A DNA stretch of 64,000 nucleotides from an uncultured Eubacteriales bacterium (GCA_902795135.1 CADBJW010000011.1:62001-126000); one strand, 5' to 3'; shown: positions 53,958 through 62,217, numbered from the stretch's first letter. The notes: generated by a model not told the origin, from the sequence alone. Translations and numbers: made by a program.

Positions 53958-54473
53958 ATGAAGAGAGGAAATCGGGTTTTTGGAATATGCCTGGCATTGA
54001 TCGTTGCCATCGCCATGTGTACGCCGGCTTTTGCTTGCAGTATCAGCAAAAGCAAAGCGCTGGATAAAGCCTTAAAGAACGAGGGACTCACGAAGGCGCA
54101 GGTCAAAGTTCTCAAACTGAAAAAAGAAAGCAAGAAACAGTATGAGGTAAAATTCATCAAGCTCAGTACATGCACGGAGTATGAGTACGAACTGAATGCC
54201 TGCAACGGGAAAATTACCGAGAAGGAAGTGAAATACTGCTACAAACGCTGCAGTTCCAAGTCAAAAATCGGCAAGAAGCAGGCGAGAAAAATCGTTGCAA
54301 AAGCATCGGGAGTGAGCGTGAAAAAAATCAAAAAAGGATCCTGCAAGTACAAATACAAGGGCAACAAGGGGTACTATAAGATCAAGTTCCGCAGCGGCAA
54401 GAAGAAGTATTCATACAAGGTGCTGGCACCGACCGGAGCGATTATGGAATATGAATGGGAACGCGTCAGATAA
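53958..54473 (+). CDS. Secreted protein with two PepSY-like domains
   Basis: 171 residues after GAGGAGAG. The signal peptide ends near AFAC at residue 27. Two repeats follow, each of the PepSY type: a helix (KALDKALKNEGLTKAQVKVL; ARKIVAKASGVSVKKIKKG) and then beta strands ending in a Gly-Lys or Gly-Ala turn and E-Y/EWE. Very rich in Lys. PepSY domains often inhibit proteases or act in envelope maintenance. TATAAT lies at 53903-53908, but the -35 is unclear. It faces away from the PAS/AAA+ regulator gene, which might control it. Confidence 0.8.
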   Translation: MKRGNRVFGICLALIVAIAMCTPAFACSISKSKALDKALKNEGLTKAQVKVLKLKKESKKQYEVKFIKLSTCTEYEYELNACNGKITEKEVKYCYKRCSSKSKIGKKQARKIVAKASGVSVKKIKKGSCKYKYKGNKGYYKIKFRSGKKKYSYKVLAPTGAIMEYEWERVR

Positions 54474-54517
54474 AGAAAAGCACAACGAAAAGAAACGTGA
54501 ACCTTTGCCCTTTCTCC

Positions 54518-54546
54518 TTGAAATCAAAGTAAAAATATGGTAAAAC
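54518..54546 (+). promoter_or_regulatory. Promoter for the manganese riboswitch and terC-mntP
   Basis: TTGAAA at 54518-54523, 17 bases, TAAAAC at 54541-54546. The -10 box is imperfect. Confidence 0.55.
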
Positions 54547-54555
54547 TATTTTATC

Positions 54556-54670
54556 AAGTTAAGGGAGTAGTCAACAGCTGCGTCACGGGAGAAAACGGGA
54601 AGCAATGGCTGTGATGATGTCAACAACCTCGTACGCGAAAGCGTTCTGGCATGATCGTAATTGATGAGAC
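54556..54670 (+). ncRNA. yybP-ykoY manganese riboswitch
   Basis: The pattern of this RNA is recognisable: AAGGGAGTAG at the 5' side, a long internal arm, GTCAACAACCT, then TCTGGCATGATCG and TGATGAGAC at the 3' side. The last GAGAC can pair either within the switch or with GTCTC of the terminator that follows. In this class Mn2+ binding holds the first form and allows transcription. The genes behind it (terC, mntP) are exactly those known to be controlled this way. A covariance search was not possible. Confidence 0.85.
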
Positions 54671-54703
54671 TTATCTGCAAGCAGCAGGTTTGTCTCTTTT
54701 TTT
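54666..54703 (+). terminator. Regulated terminator of the manganese riboswitch
   Basis: GAGAC (54666-54670) pairs with GTCTC (54692-54696), with an inner CTGC/GCAG helix, followed by seven T. It shares GAGAC with the riboswitch, so only one structure can form. Confidence 0.85.
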
Positions 54704-54782
54704 CGTCGCAGGGAAGCGGCATGCATCACAGACCGGATAATGGCGTTTCACGCATACCGGCGCAGTAAGAGTGTAGAACACA

Positions 54783-55895
54783 ATGGGTAACGAAAGGACA
54801 CAAGAAACAAAACTGTCTACAGCACAGGCCATTTGGCAATATAAGTGGTTGTATTTCTGGATCGCGCTAGCCTTTGTATTTGATATCGGTATTTTCTTCA
54901 TCGAAGGGTGGGACAAGGCCGTGGACTTTGCCAGCGGATATCTGATCGAACTGAGTCTTAGCGTAGACAACCTGTTCGTCTTCTTGCTGATCTTCATCAG
55001 TTTCGGCATCAAAGAGCACGCCCAGCACAAAGTCCTGACCTACGGAATCGCCGGGACCATCGTCCTGCGGTTCATCTTCATTTTCGTCGGGATCTCACTG
55101 GTCAATAAGTTCGAGTGGATCCTATGGATCTTCGGCGCGCTGCTCATTTTCAGCGGCGCCAAGATGTTCAAAGGAGAGGACGACGACAAAGATCCAAGAG
55201 ACGGCATCCTGTACAAGATCATCGCCAAGTTTTTGCCTATGAGCAAAGGCTTCGAGGGCGAAAAGTTTATCGTGAATAATAACGGCTCCAATTACGACGA
55301 AGCCAGTCCAATGTCTAAAAAAGCAAAAAAGCTCTGCACGCCGCTGGCGGTGGTCATGGTTTTGTTGATCTTCTCGGACATTATTTTTGCCATTGACTCC
55401 GTCCCGGCCGTCATCTCCATGACCAGAGACATGTTTATCGTATACACATCCAATATGTTCGCGATCATGGGATTGCGGCAGATGTTTTTCGTGCTGGAAC
55501 ACATGCACAAGAAATTCCGCTACGTCAAATATGGTGTGGCGATCATATTAATTTTCACTGGTGTCAAAATGCTGCTTGACATTTTTGACATCCATATTCA
55601 TAATTTGATTTCTATTGCAGTGATCATCGTGATTCTCACAGGCAGCATGATTCTTTCGGTCATCATTTCCAAAAAACAGGAACTGGAACGGGATTACATT
55701 GAGAGCGACATGTTTGATCGTGCAGAGAGAAAGAAGCAAATCGAAGAAGCCTTTGAACTGAGTGACCGGAGAAAGGCCGCCAGGAAAGCCCGGAAGATCA
55801 TGAAAAAGTCGGCGAAACGGGAAACTGCCAGAAAAGCGGCCGAAGCGAAAGCTGCGGATAAGAACCAAGTCGAACAGACGGAGGATATGGAATAG
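54783..55895 (+). CDS. TerC/Alx family membrane protein, predicted Mn2+ exporter
   Basis: 370 residues with about eight membrane helices. The family signature SLSVDNLFVF (Asp, Asn in helix 2) and its repeat SDIIFAIDSVPAV hold the conserved metal-type Asp residues. The C-terminal 80 residues are a charged cytoplasmic tail rich in Arg, Lys and Ala. TerC proteins such as Alx and YkoY export manganese, partly to supply secreted enzymes. The riboswitch upstream supports this. Its stop shares a base with the mntP start. Confidence 0.9.
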   Translation: MGNERTQETKLSTAQAIWQYKWLYFWIALAFVFDIGIFFIEGWDKAVDFASGYLIELSLSVDNLFVFLLIFISFGIKEHAQHKVLTYGIAGTIVLRFIFIFVGISLVNKFEWILWIFGALLIFSGAKMFKGEDDDKDPRDGILYKIIAKFLPMSKGFEGEKFIVNNNGSNYDEASPMSKKAKKLCTPLAVVMVLLIFSDIIFAIDSVPAVISMTRDMFIVYTSNMFAIMGLRQMFFVLEHMHKKFRYVKYGVAIILIFTGVKMLLDIFDIHIHNLISIAVIIVILTGSMILSVIISKKQELERDYIESDMFDRAERKKQIEEAFELSDRRKAARKARKIMKKSAKRETARKAAEAKAADKNQVEQTEDME

Positions 55896-56482
55896 TGTTT
55901 TCAGCAGGTTTTTTTATAAACAGCATATTGCTTGGCGTTGGCCTGGCCATGGATGCGTTTAGCGTGTCACTGGCAAACGGCCTTGCCGAACCGAACATGA
56001 AGCGGTTCCGCATGAATCTCGTGGCGGGAACTTTTGGGTTCTTTCAGGCCTTCATGCCGATGCTTGGGTGGTTTTGCGTGCATAATCTAGTGACCTATTT
56101 CAGGGCCTTTGAGAAATTCGTGCCGTGGATCGCATTGATTTTGCTTCTCTTCATTGGGGGCAAAATGCTCATCGAAAGCATCATCAACATCCACAAGGGC
56201 CGCAACGGCGAAGAGATTGCCGTGGAGCAGTTTACCCTGCCGGTGCTTCTAATGCAGGGGATCGCGACCTCCATCGACGCCCTTTCGGTTGGCTTTGCGA
56301 TCTCCAACTACGGTTGGTTGAACGCCCTGGTATGCGCCCTGATTATTGCGGTTGTTACGTTCATCATCTCGACCATTGGACTGCATATCGGGAAGCTCTT
56401 CGGCATGAAACTATCGAACAAAGCCGGCATCCTGGGCGGCTGCATTCTGATTATCATTGGGATTGAGATTTTTATCAGCTGA
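55895..56482 (+). CDS. mntP: Manganese efflux pump MntP
   Basis: 195 residues, six membrane helices. It starts with GTG at 55895, within the terC stop. The two symmetrical motifs AMDAFSVSLANG and SIDALSVGFAIS carry the Asp residues used for Mn2+ transport. It exports manganese to prevent toxicity. It shares the riboswitch-controlled message with terC, so two different exporters respond to the same signal. Confidence 0.93.
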   Translation: MFSAGFFINSILLGVGLAMDAFSVSLANGLAEPNMKRFRMNLVAGTFGFFQAFMPMLGWFCVHNLVTYFRAFEKFVPWIALILLLFIGGKMLIESIINIHKGRNGEEIAVEQFTLPVLLMQGIATSIDALSVGFAISNYGWLNALVCALIIAVVTFIISTIGLHIGKLFGMKLSNKAGILGGCILIIIGIEIFIS

Positions 56483-56510
56483 TGGTATCATCGTATCAGT
56501 GGAGGATATC

Positions 56511-57512
56511 ATGCAAAAGCAAACGGCAAGACCGGCAACGTGGAAATTATATCTGGTTGCAGCTGCATTTACATTTTCGATCGGTTTTTCTTTTTTTGGC
56601 ATCAAAAAATGCGTTCCATACGCCGATACGCTGACGATTTTATGCTATCGGTATGTGGCGGCGTTGATTGGCGTAGCCATATTTATTATCATCAGCAAAA
56701 GTCTGGGATATTATCCAAAAGCAGAGAAGGGCAGACCAAAATCAAAACTATACATGGTGGCAGCATTCTACGTTGCCTTTATGATCTTACAGATTTTAGC
56801 CATGTTCTTTGCCACATCCATTGAGGGCGCCATTGTATATGCGATGGTCCCGATTTTTGCGAAGATCATCGGGCGAATTGTTCTGGGAGAGAAATCCACG
56901 AAGCTTCAGATGGTCTTTGTGGTCGTGACCGTAGCCGCCCTCGTGATTCTGATTATCCTGAATGCCACGGACATCAATTTGAACGTTACCGGCCTGGCGA
57001 TCATGACCGTCAGCAGCATCTTTATGGCCTGCCAGAATGTCTCGGCCAGGTACGTGAGAGGGGTGTTCCAGCCCATCGAGATCACAACGACGATCGCCGT
57101 TGGAGGATCGGCTATCTTTATCAGCGCATCGATCATCCGGGCCATCGTAAAGCACGATTTCGCAGCATTGATTGAACCGTTGCGTCACGGCGACTTTGTT
57201 ATATGGGCATCCTTCCTGGGCATCTTTTGCATCTTGCTTTCAGCACAGTTCATGGCATACATGCTGGCCCACATGGAAATCATCCAGTGCACCATCTTTA
57301 ACAGCGCCTCGACCCTCGTATCGATCATTGCAGGAGCTCTGATCCTTGGCGAACCGCTGTACATTTATCACTACATTTGCGGCGCGATCATACTGGCTGG
57401 CGTGGTCGGACTGACACTGGCGCCGGTGGACGCGACGAACAGTGGCAAGTCTCTGTCCGACGATCTGCAAAAGCAGCGCGATACAGATGATTTAAAACAG
57501 AAAAAGTTATAA
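56511..57512 (+). CDS. EamA/DMT-superfamily transporter
   Basis: 333 residues from the ATG at 56511, which follows GTGGAGGATATC; the frame is open from 56457. Ten membrane helices form two EamA repeats; the first has FSFFGIKKC and EGAIVYAMVPIFAKIIG, the second ends SASTLVSIIAGALILGEPLY, which is typical. The charged tail is short. It may export amino acids or other metabolites, but no substrate is known. It follows mntP at 28 bases and may be co-transcribed. Confidence 0.87.
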   Translation: MQKQTARPATWKLYLVAAAFTFSIGFSFFGIKKCVPYADTLTILCYRYVAALIGVAIFIIISKSLGYYPKAEKGRPKSKLYMVAAFYVAFMILQILAMFFATSIEGAIVYAMVPIFAKIIGRIVLGEKSTKLQMVFVVVTVAALVILIILNATDINLNVTGLAIMTVSSIFMACQNVSARYVRGVFQPIEITTTIAVGGSAIFISASIIRAIVKHDFAALIEPLRHGDFVIWASFLGIFCILLSAQFMAYMLAHMEIIQCTIFNSASTLVSIIAGALILGEPLYIYHYICGAIILAGVVGLTLAPVDATNSGKSLSDDLQKQRDTDDLKQKKL

Positions 57513-57515
57513 AAT

Positions 57516-57533
57516 ATGTTGGCAAAACAACAT
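57516..57533 (+). promoter_or_regulatory. Operator-like palindrome, copy 1
   Basis: ATGTTGG-CAAA-ACAACAT: 7-base arms with a 4-base spacer, one mismatch to the copies at 59394 and 60129. It covers the expected -35 region of the TATAAT at 57544, with 19.5 bases from its centre to that box. Binding here would affect the small transcript that follows. Confidence 0.65.
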
Positions 57534-57543
57534 ACAAAACATA

Positions 57544-57549
57544 TATAAT
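57544..57549 (+). promoter_or_regulatory. -10 element for a small transcript
   Basis: A perfect TATAAT preceded by AT-rich DNA. No matching -35 box is visible; the palindrome takes its place, which suggests an activator or a repressible promoter. Start expected near 57556. Confidence 0.55.
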
Positions 57550-57555
57550 GAAGTA

Positions 57556-57650
57556 TGATTCAGACAACGGAATGCAGAAAACCGTTGAATATTGACTTAT
57601 TTGTGACTTGTAAAAGAAGCAGGCTGCAGGACCTGCTTCTTTTTCATTTT
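57556..57650 (+). ncRNA. Candidate small RNA ending at a strong terminator
   Basis: About 90 bases between a palindrome-controlled TATAAT and the terminator. It folds into CAACGG/CCGTTG (about 57574-57595) and the terminator stem. The next gene downstream is on the - strand, so this transcript does not lead a gene. The ATG at about 57555 has no ribosome site. The match to a known RNA class was not recognised. Confidence 0.45.
57612..57650. terminator. Strong bidirectional terminator
   Basis: AAAAGAAGCAGG (57612-57623) pairs perfectly with CCTGCTTCTTTT (57632-57643), with T-runs both ways. It ends the small transcript or DMT message on + and the methyltransferase operon on -. Confidence 0.92.
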
Positions 57651-57688
57651 TGTATTACATTTCTTTTTATATGTTGGACTGCAAACAT

Positions 57689-58546
57689 TTACTCATAAAC
57701 GCTTTTGATCTCCCAGCTAATAAATGCCATGGAACTGGCGTCACTGTGATCGAACTGCCAGTAGCCGTCCAGATCATTCCCATGATAGACGCCTTTTTCC
57801 GGATGATAGATCAAATGCTCTTCCAGGTACTGGTCAAACTTTCTTTCCTGCTCTTCGCTCATATGAGCAAAGGCAGCTCGGAGCTGCTTCTCCGCAGCTT
57901 CACGACTTTCGTATTTCGTTAATCGAAATGGCGTATAGATGTATTTCATTTCCGGAAATACGTCTCGGTCCATGAGTTCTCCCATAATCATGTAGTGGGT
58001 GCCGATGCCGGGCCGTTCATAGCCGATGGCTTTTGCAAGAAACCGATCGTAACCGGCAACTGGAATGTCCCAGGCGCCGATGCAGACGCGGCGTTTGGCG
58101 ACGGACTCCAGCTTTTCAAGGGAACTGGTCAGATCCCGCGAGATAAAAGAACGAGAGGAGAAGGCGATGTCACAAGCCGGCAGGGAACGCTGGCTCCAGT
58201 CTTCGTTCCAGTTCAGCTGGATTGGATGAATGCGACCAGCAACGCCGGCTTCCTCGGCGCCTTGCATGAGGAACTTCAGCATTTCCGGTGAAAAATCCGC
58301 AGCATAAACTTCGTGTCCCTTTTGGGCGTATGGAATCGCTAAGGTGCCGGAGCCGCACCCCATATCGAATAGTGTATCTTCGGGACGGGCTTCCAGGTAA
58401 TTATAAAACATCTCGATGTACGGATCCGGTTCCGTTACTTTGTTACGGAATCTGGGAGCAAAGGCATTCCAAAAGTCCAGATTGTTGGAGTGCATTTTTG
58501 AATCTTCCGTATCTCTCCACAGTTCGTTCCAGTTGATCGTTGTCAT
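57689..58546 (-). CDS. Class I SAM-dependent methyltransferase
   Basis: 285 residues. The SAM motif I is LFDMGCGSGTLAIPYA, then the acidic end of strand 2 (YAADFSPEM) and CDIAFSSRSF at motif IV. It has an N-terminal FWNAFAPRFRNKV extension and a longer C-terminal part. The substrate is unknown. Its start overlaps the stop of the DUF364 gene by 4 bases (ATGA), and this pair recurs near molybdenum-related genes, so it may work with metal or cofactor metabolism. Confidence 0.87.
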   Translation of the reverse strand: MTTINWNELWRDTEDSKMHSNNLDFWNAFAPRFRNKVTEPDPYIEMFYNYLEARPEDTLFDMGCGSGTLAIPYAQKGHEVYAADFSPEMLKFLMQGAEEAGVAGRIHPIQLNWNEDWSQRSLPACDIAFSSRSFISRDLTSSLEKLESVAKRRVCIGAWDIPVAGYDRFLAKAIGYERPGIGTHYMIMGELMDRDVFPEMKYIYTPFRLTKYESREAAEKQLRAAFAHMSEEQERKFDQYLEEHLIYHPEKGVYHGNDLDGYWQFDHSDASSMAFISWEIKSVYE

Positions 58547-59313
58547 TGATTTATCTCCCTTGATGTCATGATCCGAAGCTTTTGCCCCGTATCAAAGATA
58601 GCTTTGTGATTGCCGCTGATGACCGCCTCAAAAGCAGCGTCAGGGTCCGTGATGATCATCCCTGAAAGTTCCGATGCGCCGTAATCAAACAGGACCTTGG
58701 ACATGGTCGTTGTTGGTCCCACGAAAATCGCTTTTGTCTTATCAACAACGCGGCAAAGTTCCAGCAAATGAGGTGCCGTTCGATTCGCCAGGGTGGCACC
58801 GGTCATAAAAACGTAATCCATTCCCGGAATCACGTCGTTGCATTGTTCCGCGGGCAGATCGCCGGGCTGGGGACGTTTTTCCAGAACCGAAACGCGTCTC
58901 GCTTTGACCATATGTTTTTCTAAACCAGGGAAATGGCCGACGAACGTTACGTTCTTTCCGGTTACCATTTTACCATATTCCAGAAAAGAATTCGTTGTGT
59001 GACTTATGGTGATAAGACCGCTGTCTTCCAGTTCTTTTAGATAGGCGGATTGGTTGTAATAGGCGTTGATTGCGGCAATGCCGATTCCCTGTTCTGCCAG
59101 GACAGGGCTGTCGATCAACTGTCCCAGTCCCCGCAGCGTGATGCCTTCGTATTGGGGCATGCGCCCGGTGGGGTGCTCTCCATTGTCATAAACGGATGCG
59201 ACGCCGCAGCCGCAGGGAGCTTTTACCAGCATCCAGTTGGGGCCCATTGCGACCCCGTCCGCTGTTAAACCGGCAGGGATGCCCCGTATCAGTTCTTCAT
59301 AAATGCGTTCCAT
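58543..59313 (-). CDS. DUF364/DUF4213-type protein, putative heavy-metal chelation
   Basis: 256 residues. The DUF4213-like N-terminal half (GPNWMLVKAPCGCGVAS) is followed by the DUF364 Rossmann half (VTFVGHFPGLEKHM, the RRVSVLEKRPQPGDLPAE stretch and VFMTGATLANRTAPHLLEL). Structures in this family suggest metal binding, and it often neighbours molybdenum or nitrogenase genes. The CGCG segment may hold a metal. It is the first gene of a two-gene - strand operon starting about 80 bases from a palindromic operator. Confidence 0.83.
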   Translation of the reverse strand: MERIYEELIRGIPAGLTADGVAMGPNWMLVKAPCGCGVASVYDNGEHPTGRMPQYEGITLRGLGQLIDSPVLAEQGIGIAAINAYYNQSAYLKELEDSGLITISHTTNSFLEYGKMVTGKNVTFVGHFPGLEKHMVKARRVSVLEKRPQPGDLPAEQCNDVIPGMDYVFMTGATLANRTAPHLLELCRVVDKTKAIFVGPTTTMSKVLFDYGASELSGMIITDPDAAFEAVISGNHKAIFDTGQKLRIMTSREINQ

Positions 59314-59393
59314 ACTTCATAAACCTCGCTGTCTAAAGCATAGAGGATGACCGTTGCAGGAAGAAATCATCCGTTCAACACATCTTGTTCTGA

Positions 59394-59411
59394 ATGTTGT
59401 TTGGACAACAT
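59394..59411. promoter_or_regulatory. Operator-like palindrome, copy 2
   Basis: ATGTTGT-TTGG-ACAACAT, perfect 7-base arms. It lies between the DUF364 start (59313, - strand) and the THEP1-like start (59506, + strand), so it could control both. Confidence 0.7.
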
Positions 59412-59412
59412 A

Positions 59413-59436
59413 AGAGAACGGTTTTTTTCGTTCTCT
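59413..59436 (+). other. Hairpin in the THEP1-like gene leader
   Basis: AGAGAACG (59413-59420) pairs with CGTTCTCT (59429-59436) around a T-rich loop. It is next to the palindrome and could form in the RNA of the gene at 59506. Purpose unknown. Confidence 0.5.
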
Positions 59437-59505
59437 GGTTTATGACACCGAAACAACGCATAAAACCATTGGAACTCTCCCGAATATTGGATTACAATCA
59501 AAAGC

Positions 59506-60084
59506 ATGAAAAACATATTTATCGAAGGACCCGTTCAAACGGGCAAATCAACACTGCTTCGCAAGATTCTAAAAGATATATACGGGCAAAATCTCGATGG
59601 AATCTATGGATTTACCAGTCAGCGGATCATAGATCGGGACGGAAACCTGTTAGGGTTTCGTCTGGCACCGGCCAATGCGGCCCTTGCCATGGAAGTTGAC
59701 GCAACGGATGGAATCAATACCTGTTTACCTAATACCTTCAAGTGGTTCACCCCAAACGGGGCAAAGGTGGATATGCGCGTTTTTGAATCAGCAGGTATAT
59801 CCTATTTGAATGAGGCGATGGAAGCGGCGAAGAGCGGGCTGGCCCGTGCGATCCTTCTGGACGAAGTGGGAGGCCACGAAATGTCCAGCGATTCATTTCG
59901 CAATAGGCTGTATGAGCTTTTGGAATTGGATGTGCCGTGCGTTGGAGTCATCAAATCAGCAGAAAACACCAGACGGATGGACCGCTCTCTCATGGACTTC
60001 AACGGAGAACTGCACCGTCGTGTTTGGGTTGTGACACAGTTCGAGGAATTCGAGCAAAAGCTACGTGAAAATCTGTGCAAATAG
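59506..60084 (+). CDS. THEP1-like nucleoside triphosphatase
   Basis: 192 residues. Walker A is GPVQTGKST at residues 8-16, and Walker B is ILLDEVGGHEM at about 120. It has the NTPase_1 (THEP1) layout, a family of small P-loop NTPases acting on several nucleotides. Its place directly before the moeA-like, moaA and mog genes, under a shared operator, suggests a helper role in molybdenum-cofactor handling. I see no clear ribosome site before the ATG at 59506. Confidence 0.82.
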   Translation: MKNIFIEGPVQTGKSTLLRKILKDIYGQNLDGIYGFTSQRIIDRDGNLLGFRLAPANAALAMEVDATDGINTCLPNTFKWFTPNGAKVDMRVFESAGISYLNEAMEAAKSGLARAILLDEVGGHEMSSDSFRNRLYELLELDVPCVGVIKSAENTRRMDRSLMDFNGELHRRVWVVTQFEEFEQKLRENLCK

Positions 60085-60120
60085 GCCCCGTTAAAGCAAA
60101 TTGTAAAACCAACAGCTATT

Positions 60121-60154
60121 TTCTCAAAATGTTGTTCTAACAACATTTTGAGAA
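60121..60154 (+). promoter_or_regulatory. Operator-like palindrome, copy 3, with long arms
   Basis: The core ATGTTGT-TCTA-ACAACAT (60129-60146) is flanked by TTCTCAAA and TTTGAGAA, giving perfect 16-base arms around a 2-base centre. It covers the expected -35 region of the TATAAT at 60167-60172; centre to box is 29.5 bases, one helical turn more than in copy 1. As RNA it would also be a strong hairpin. Confidence 0.75.
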
Positions 60155-60166
60155 GGCTTTTGCATG

Positions 60167-60172
60167 TATAAT
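60167..60172 (+). promoter_or_regulatory. -10 element of the moeA-like/moaA/mog operon
   Basis: A perfect TATAAT 31 bases before the ATG at 60203. The -35 region is inside the palindrome, so it is probably repressed by bound protein. Confidence 0.6.
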
Positions 60173-60202
60173 AACAATACAGTAATGATATTGGAGGAAA
60201 CA

Positions 60203-61225
60203 ATGAAAGAAATCAAAACCGTGGACGCAGTCGGACAGGTTCTCTGTCACGACATCACACAGATTATTAAAGACGTTAGCAAAGGCCCCGTTTTTCGCAA
60301 GGGTCATATCATAAAAGAAGAAGATGTTCCGGTGCTTTTGAGTGTCGGAAAGGATCACATATATGTTTGGGAAAACGATGAAACCATGATGCACGAAAAC
60401 GATGCGGCAGAAGTGCTCTGCGAGATCTGCAAAGGCGAGAACATCAGCCGCAGCGAGGCGAAGGAAGGGAAAATCGAACTCAAAGCCGAGTGCGATGGCG
60501 TGTTGCAGATCAACGAAGAGACCCTGAATATGGTGAACTCTTTCGGACAGATGATGATCGCCACACGGCATGGCAATTTCCCGGTCAAAAAAGGCGATAA
60601 GTTGGCTGGGACCCGCATCATTCCGCTGGTCATCGAAAAGGAAAAGATGGAAGCGGTCAAGGAAAAGGCCGGAACGACGCCGATCCTGAATGTGCGACAG
60701 TACCTTCCGAAAAAAGTCGGTATCGTCACGACGGGAAACGAAGTGTTCCTCGGACGGATTAAGGATACCTTTACGCCGGTGGTTGTGGACAAGGTCCGGG
60801 AATTTGGTGCCGAGGTCGTAGGACATGAATACAGCGATGATGACAACCAGCACATCGAGGACGCGATTCGAAAGCTTCTTAACGAAGGCGCGGATATGAT
60901 CCTCTGCACAGGTGGCATGAGCGTAGACCCGGACGATAAGACACCGCTGGCCATCCGCAACGTTTGTGGTGAGGTGGTGACGTATGGAGCGCCGGTTCTG
61001 CCGGGCGCCATGTTTTTGCTCGCCTATTACGGGGAAAACCAGATTCCGGTCATGGGGCTGCCAGGCTGCGTCATGTATGCCAGCCGAACGATTTTTGATT
61101 TGGTTCTTCCACGGATCATGGTTGGCGAGATTTTAAGCAAAGAAGATTTTGACCGGCTCGGTCAGGGCGGTCTGTGCCTTGACTGTGAGATTTGCACGTT
61201 CCCGAATTGCGGGTTCGGCAAGTAA
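60203..61225 (+). CDS. MoeA-like molybdopterin-binding protein with C-terminal Cys cluster
   Basis: 340 residues from the ATG at 60203, which follows TTGGAGGAAACA; an ATG at 60164 lies before the -10 box. The N-terminal 160 residues are MoeA-like domains, and the MPT-binding domain holds VGIVTTGNEVFLGRI, ILCTGGMSVDPDDKTP and GLPGCVMY. The end has LCLDCEICTFPNCGFGK, four Cys that could bind iron-sulfur or zinc and are not in standard MoeA. It probably inserts or hands over molybdenum (or tungsten) to molybdopterin for a dedicated hydroxylase. It is the first gene of the operon with moaA. Confidence 0.87.
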   Translation: MKEIKTVDAVGQVLCHDITQIIKDVSKGPVFRKGHIIKEEDVPVLLSVGKDHIYVWENDETMMHENDAAEVLCEICKGENISRSEAKEGKIELKAECDGVLQINEETLNMVNSFGQMMIATRHGNFPVKKGDKLAGTRIIPLVIEKEKMEAVKEKAGTTPILNVRQYLPKKVGIVTTGNEVFLGRIKDTFTPVVVDKVREFGAEVVGHEYSDDDNQHIEDAIRKLLNEGADMILCTGGMSVDPDDKTPLAIRNVCGEVVTYGAPVLPGAMFLLAYYGENQIPVMGLPGCVMYASRTIFDLVLPRIMVGEILSKEDFDRLGQGGLCLDCEICTFPNCGFGK

Positions 61226-61243
61226 AGGATAGATAACGGATAT

Positions 61244-62209
61244 ATGAGAGATTCATTCAATCGAACCATAGATTACATGAGAATATCGATCACCGACCGG
61301 TGCAACCTGCGCTGCAAGTATTGCATGCCCCAGGAAGGAATCGAAAAGGTATCCATGAGCAAGATCCTGACATACGAAGAGATCCTTCGCATTTGCCGAG
61401 CGTCTGTAACCCTTGGAATCAACAGGTTTAAGATCACTGGCGGAGAACCCCTCGTCCGAAAGGGCTGTCCGGATCTGTGCAGAGAAATCAAGCAGATTCC
61501 GGGAGTGGAGCAGGTCACGATCACCACAAACGGACAGCTGCTGAAAGACTATATGCCAAAGCTGATCGAGGCCGGCATCGACGGCATCAACATCAGTCTC
61601 GACTCGCTGCAGGAAGACCGTTACCGTCTGATCACAGGCGGCGGCATTCTCAGCGAAACCTTAAAAGGGCTGGATGCAGCCCAGGAAAGCGGCATTCGGA
61701 CGAAGGTCAATTGCCTGCTGCAAAAGAACTTCAACGAAGACGAGCTTTTGGACTTTGCGGAGATGGCCTTTGGGCGGGGCATCGACGTGCGTTTTATTGA
61801 GATCATGCCCATCGGTTTTGGCAAGCCGGATACGGGGTTATCCAACGAAATCGTTCTGCAAAGGCTTCAGGCGGCGCTGCCGCAGCTGACGCTGGATCAG
61901 AGCACGCGAGGCAACGGACCGGCGGTGTATTACGCGATTCCAGGTAAGCCGGGATCCATCGGACTGATCAGCGCCATGCACGGGCGGTTTTGCGAAAGCT
62001 GCAACCGGATCCGTTTGACGTCACAGGGTCAGATCAAGCCGTGCCTTTGCTATGAAGATAGCTGTGATTTGAAACCGGCCCTCGCGGAGCAAAGGGACGA
62101 GCGGCTTGTGGAAACGCTTCGGGATGCCATTGGCCGCAAGCCTTCGGGGCATACCTTTGAAGATATCAAAACGGTAGAACGAAGATCCATGGTAGAAATA
62201 GGAGGATAA
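61244..62209 (+). CDS. moaA: GTP 3',8-cyclase
   Basis: 321 residues, a radical-SAM enzyme for the first step of molybdopterin synthesis. The N-terminal cluster is CNLRCKYCMP and the C-terminal one is in CESCNRIRLTSQGQIKPCLC. GEPLVR and the final GG tail (VEIGG), which is needed for activity, are present. MoaC is not in the window, although it acts next. The gene starts 18 bases after the moeA-like gene. Confidence 0.96.
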   Translation: MRDSFNRTIDYMRISITDRCNLRCKYCMPQEGIEKVSMSKILTYEEILRICRASVTLGINRFKITGGEPLVRKGCPDLCREIKQIPGVEQVTITTNGQLLKDYMPKLIEAGIDGINISLDSLQEDRYRLITGGGILSETLKGLDAAQESGIRTKVNCLLQKNFNEDELLDFAEMAFGRGIDVRFIEIMPIGFGKPDTGLSNEIVLQRLQAALPQLTLDQSTRGNGPAVYYAIPGKPGSIGLISAMHGRFCESCNRIRLTSQGQIKPCLCYEDSCDLKPALAEQRDERLVETLRDAIGRKPSGHTFEDIKTVERRSMVEIGG

Positions 62210-62217
62210 AAAGGGAA

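Noticed and set aside
60164..60202. Longer start for the MoeA-like protein
   Set aside because: This ATG lies before the TATAAT, so it would not be on the main transcript, and AGGAGG favours the ATG at 60203.
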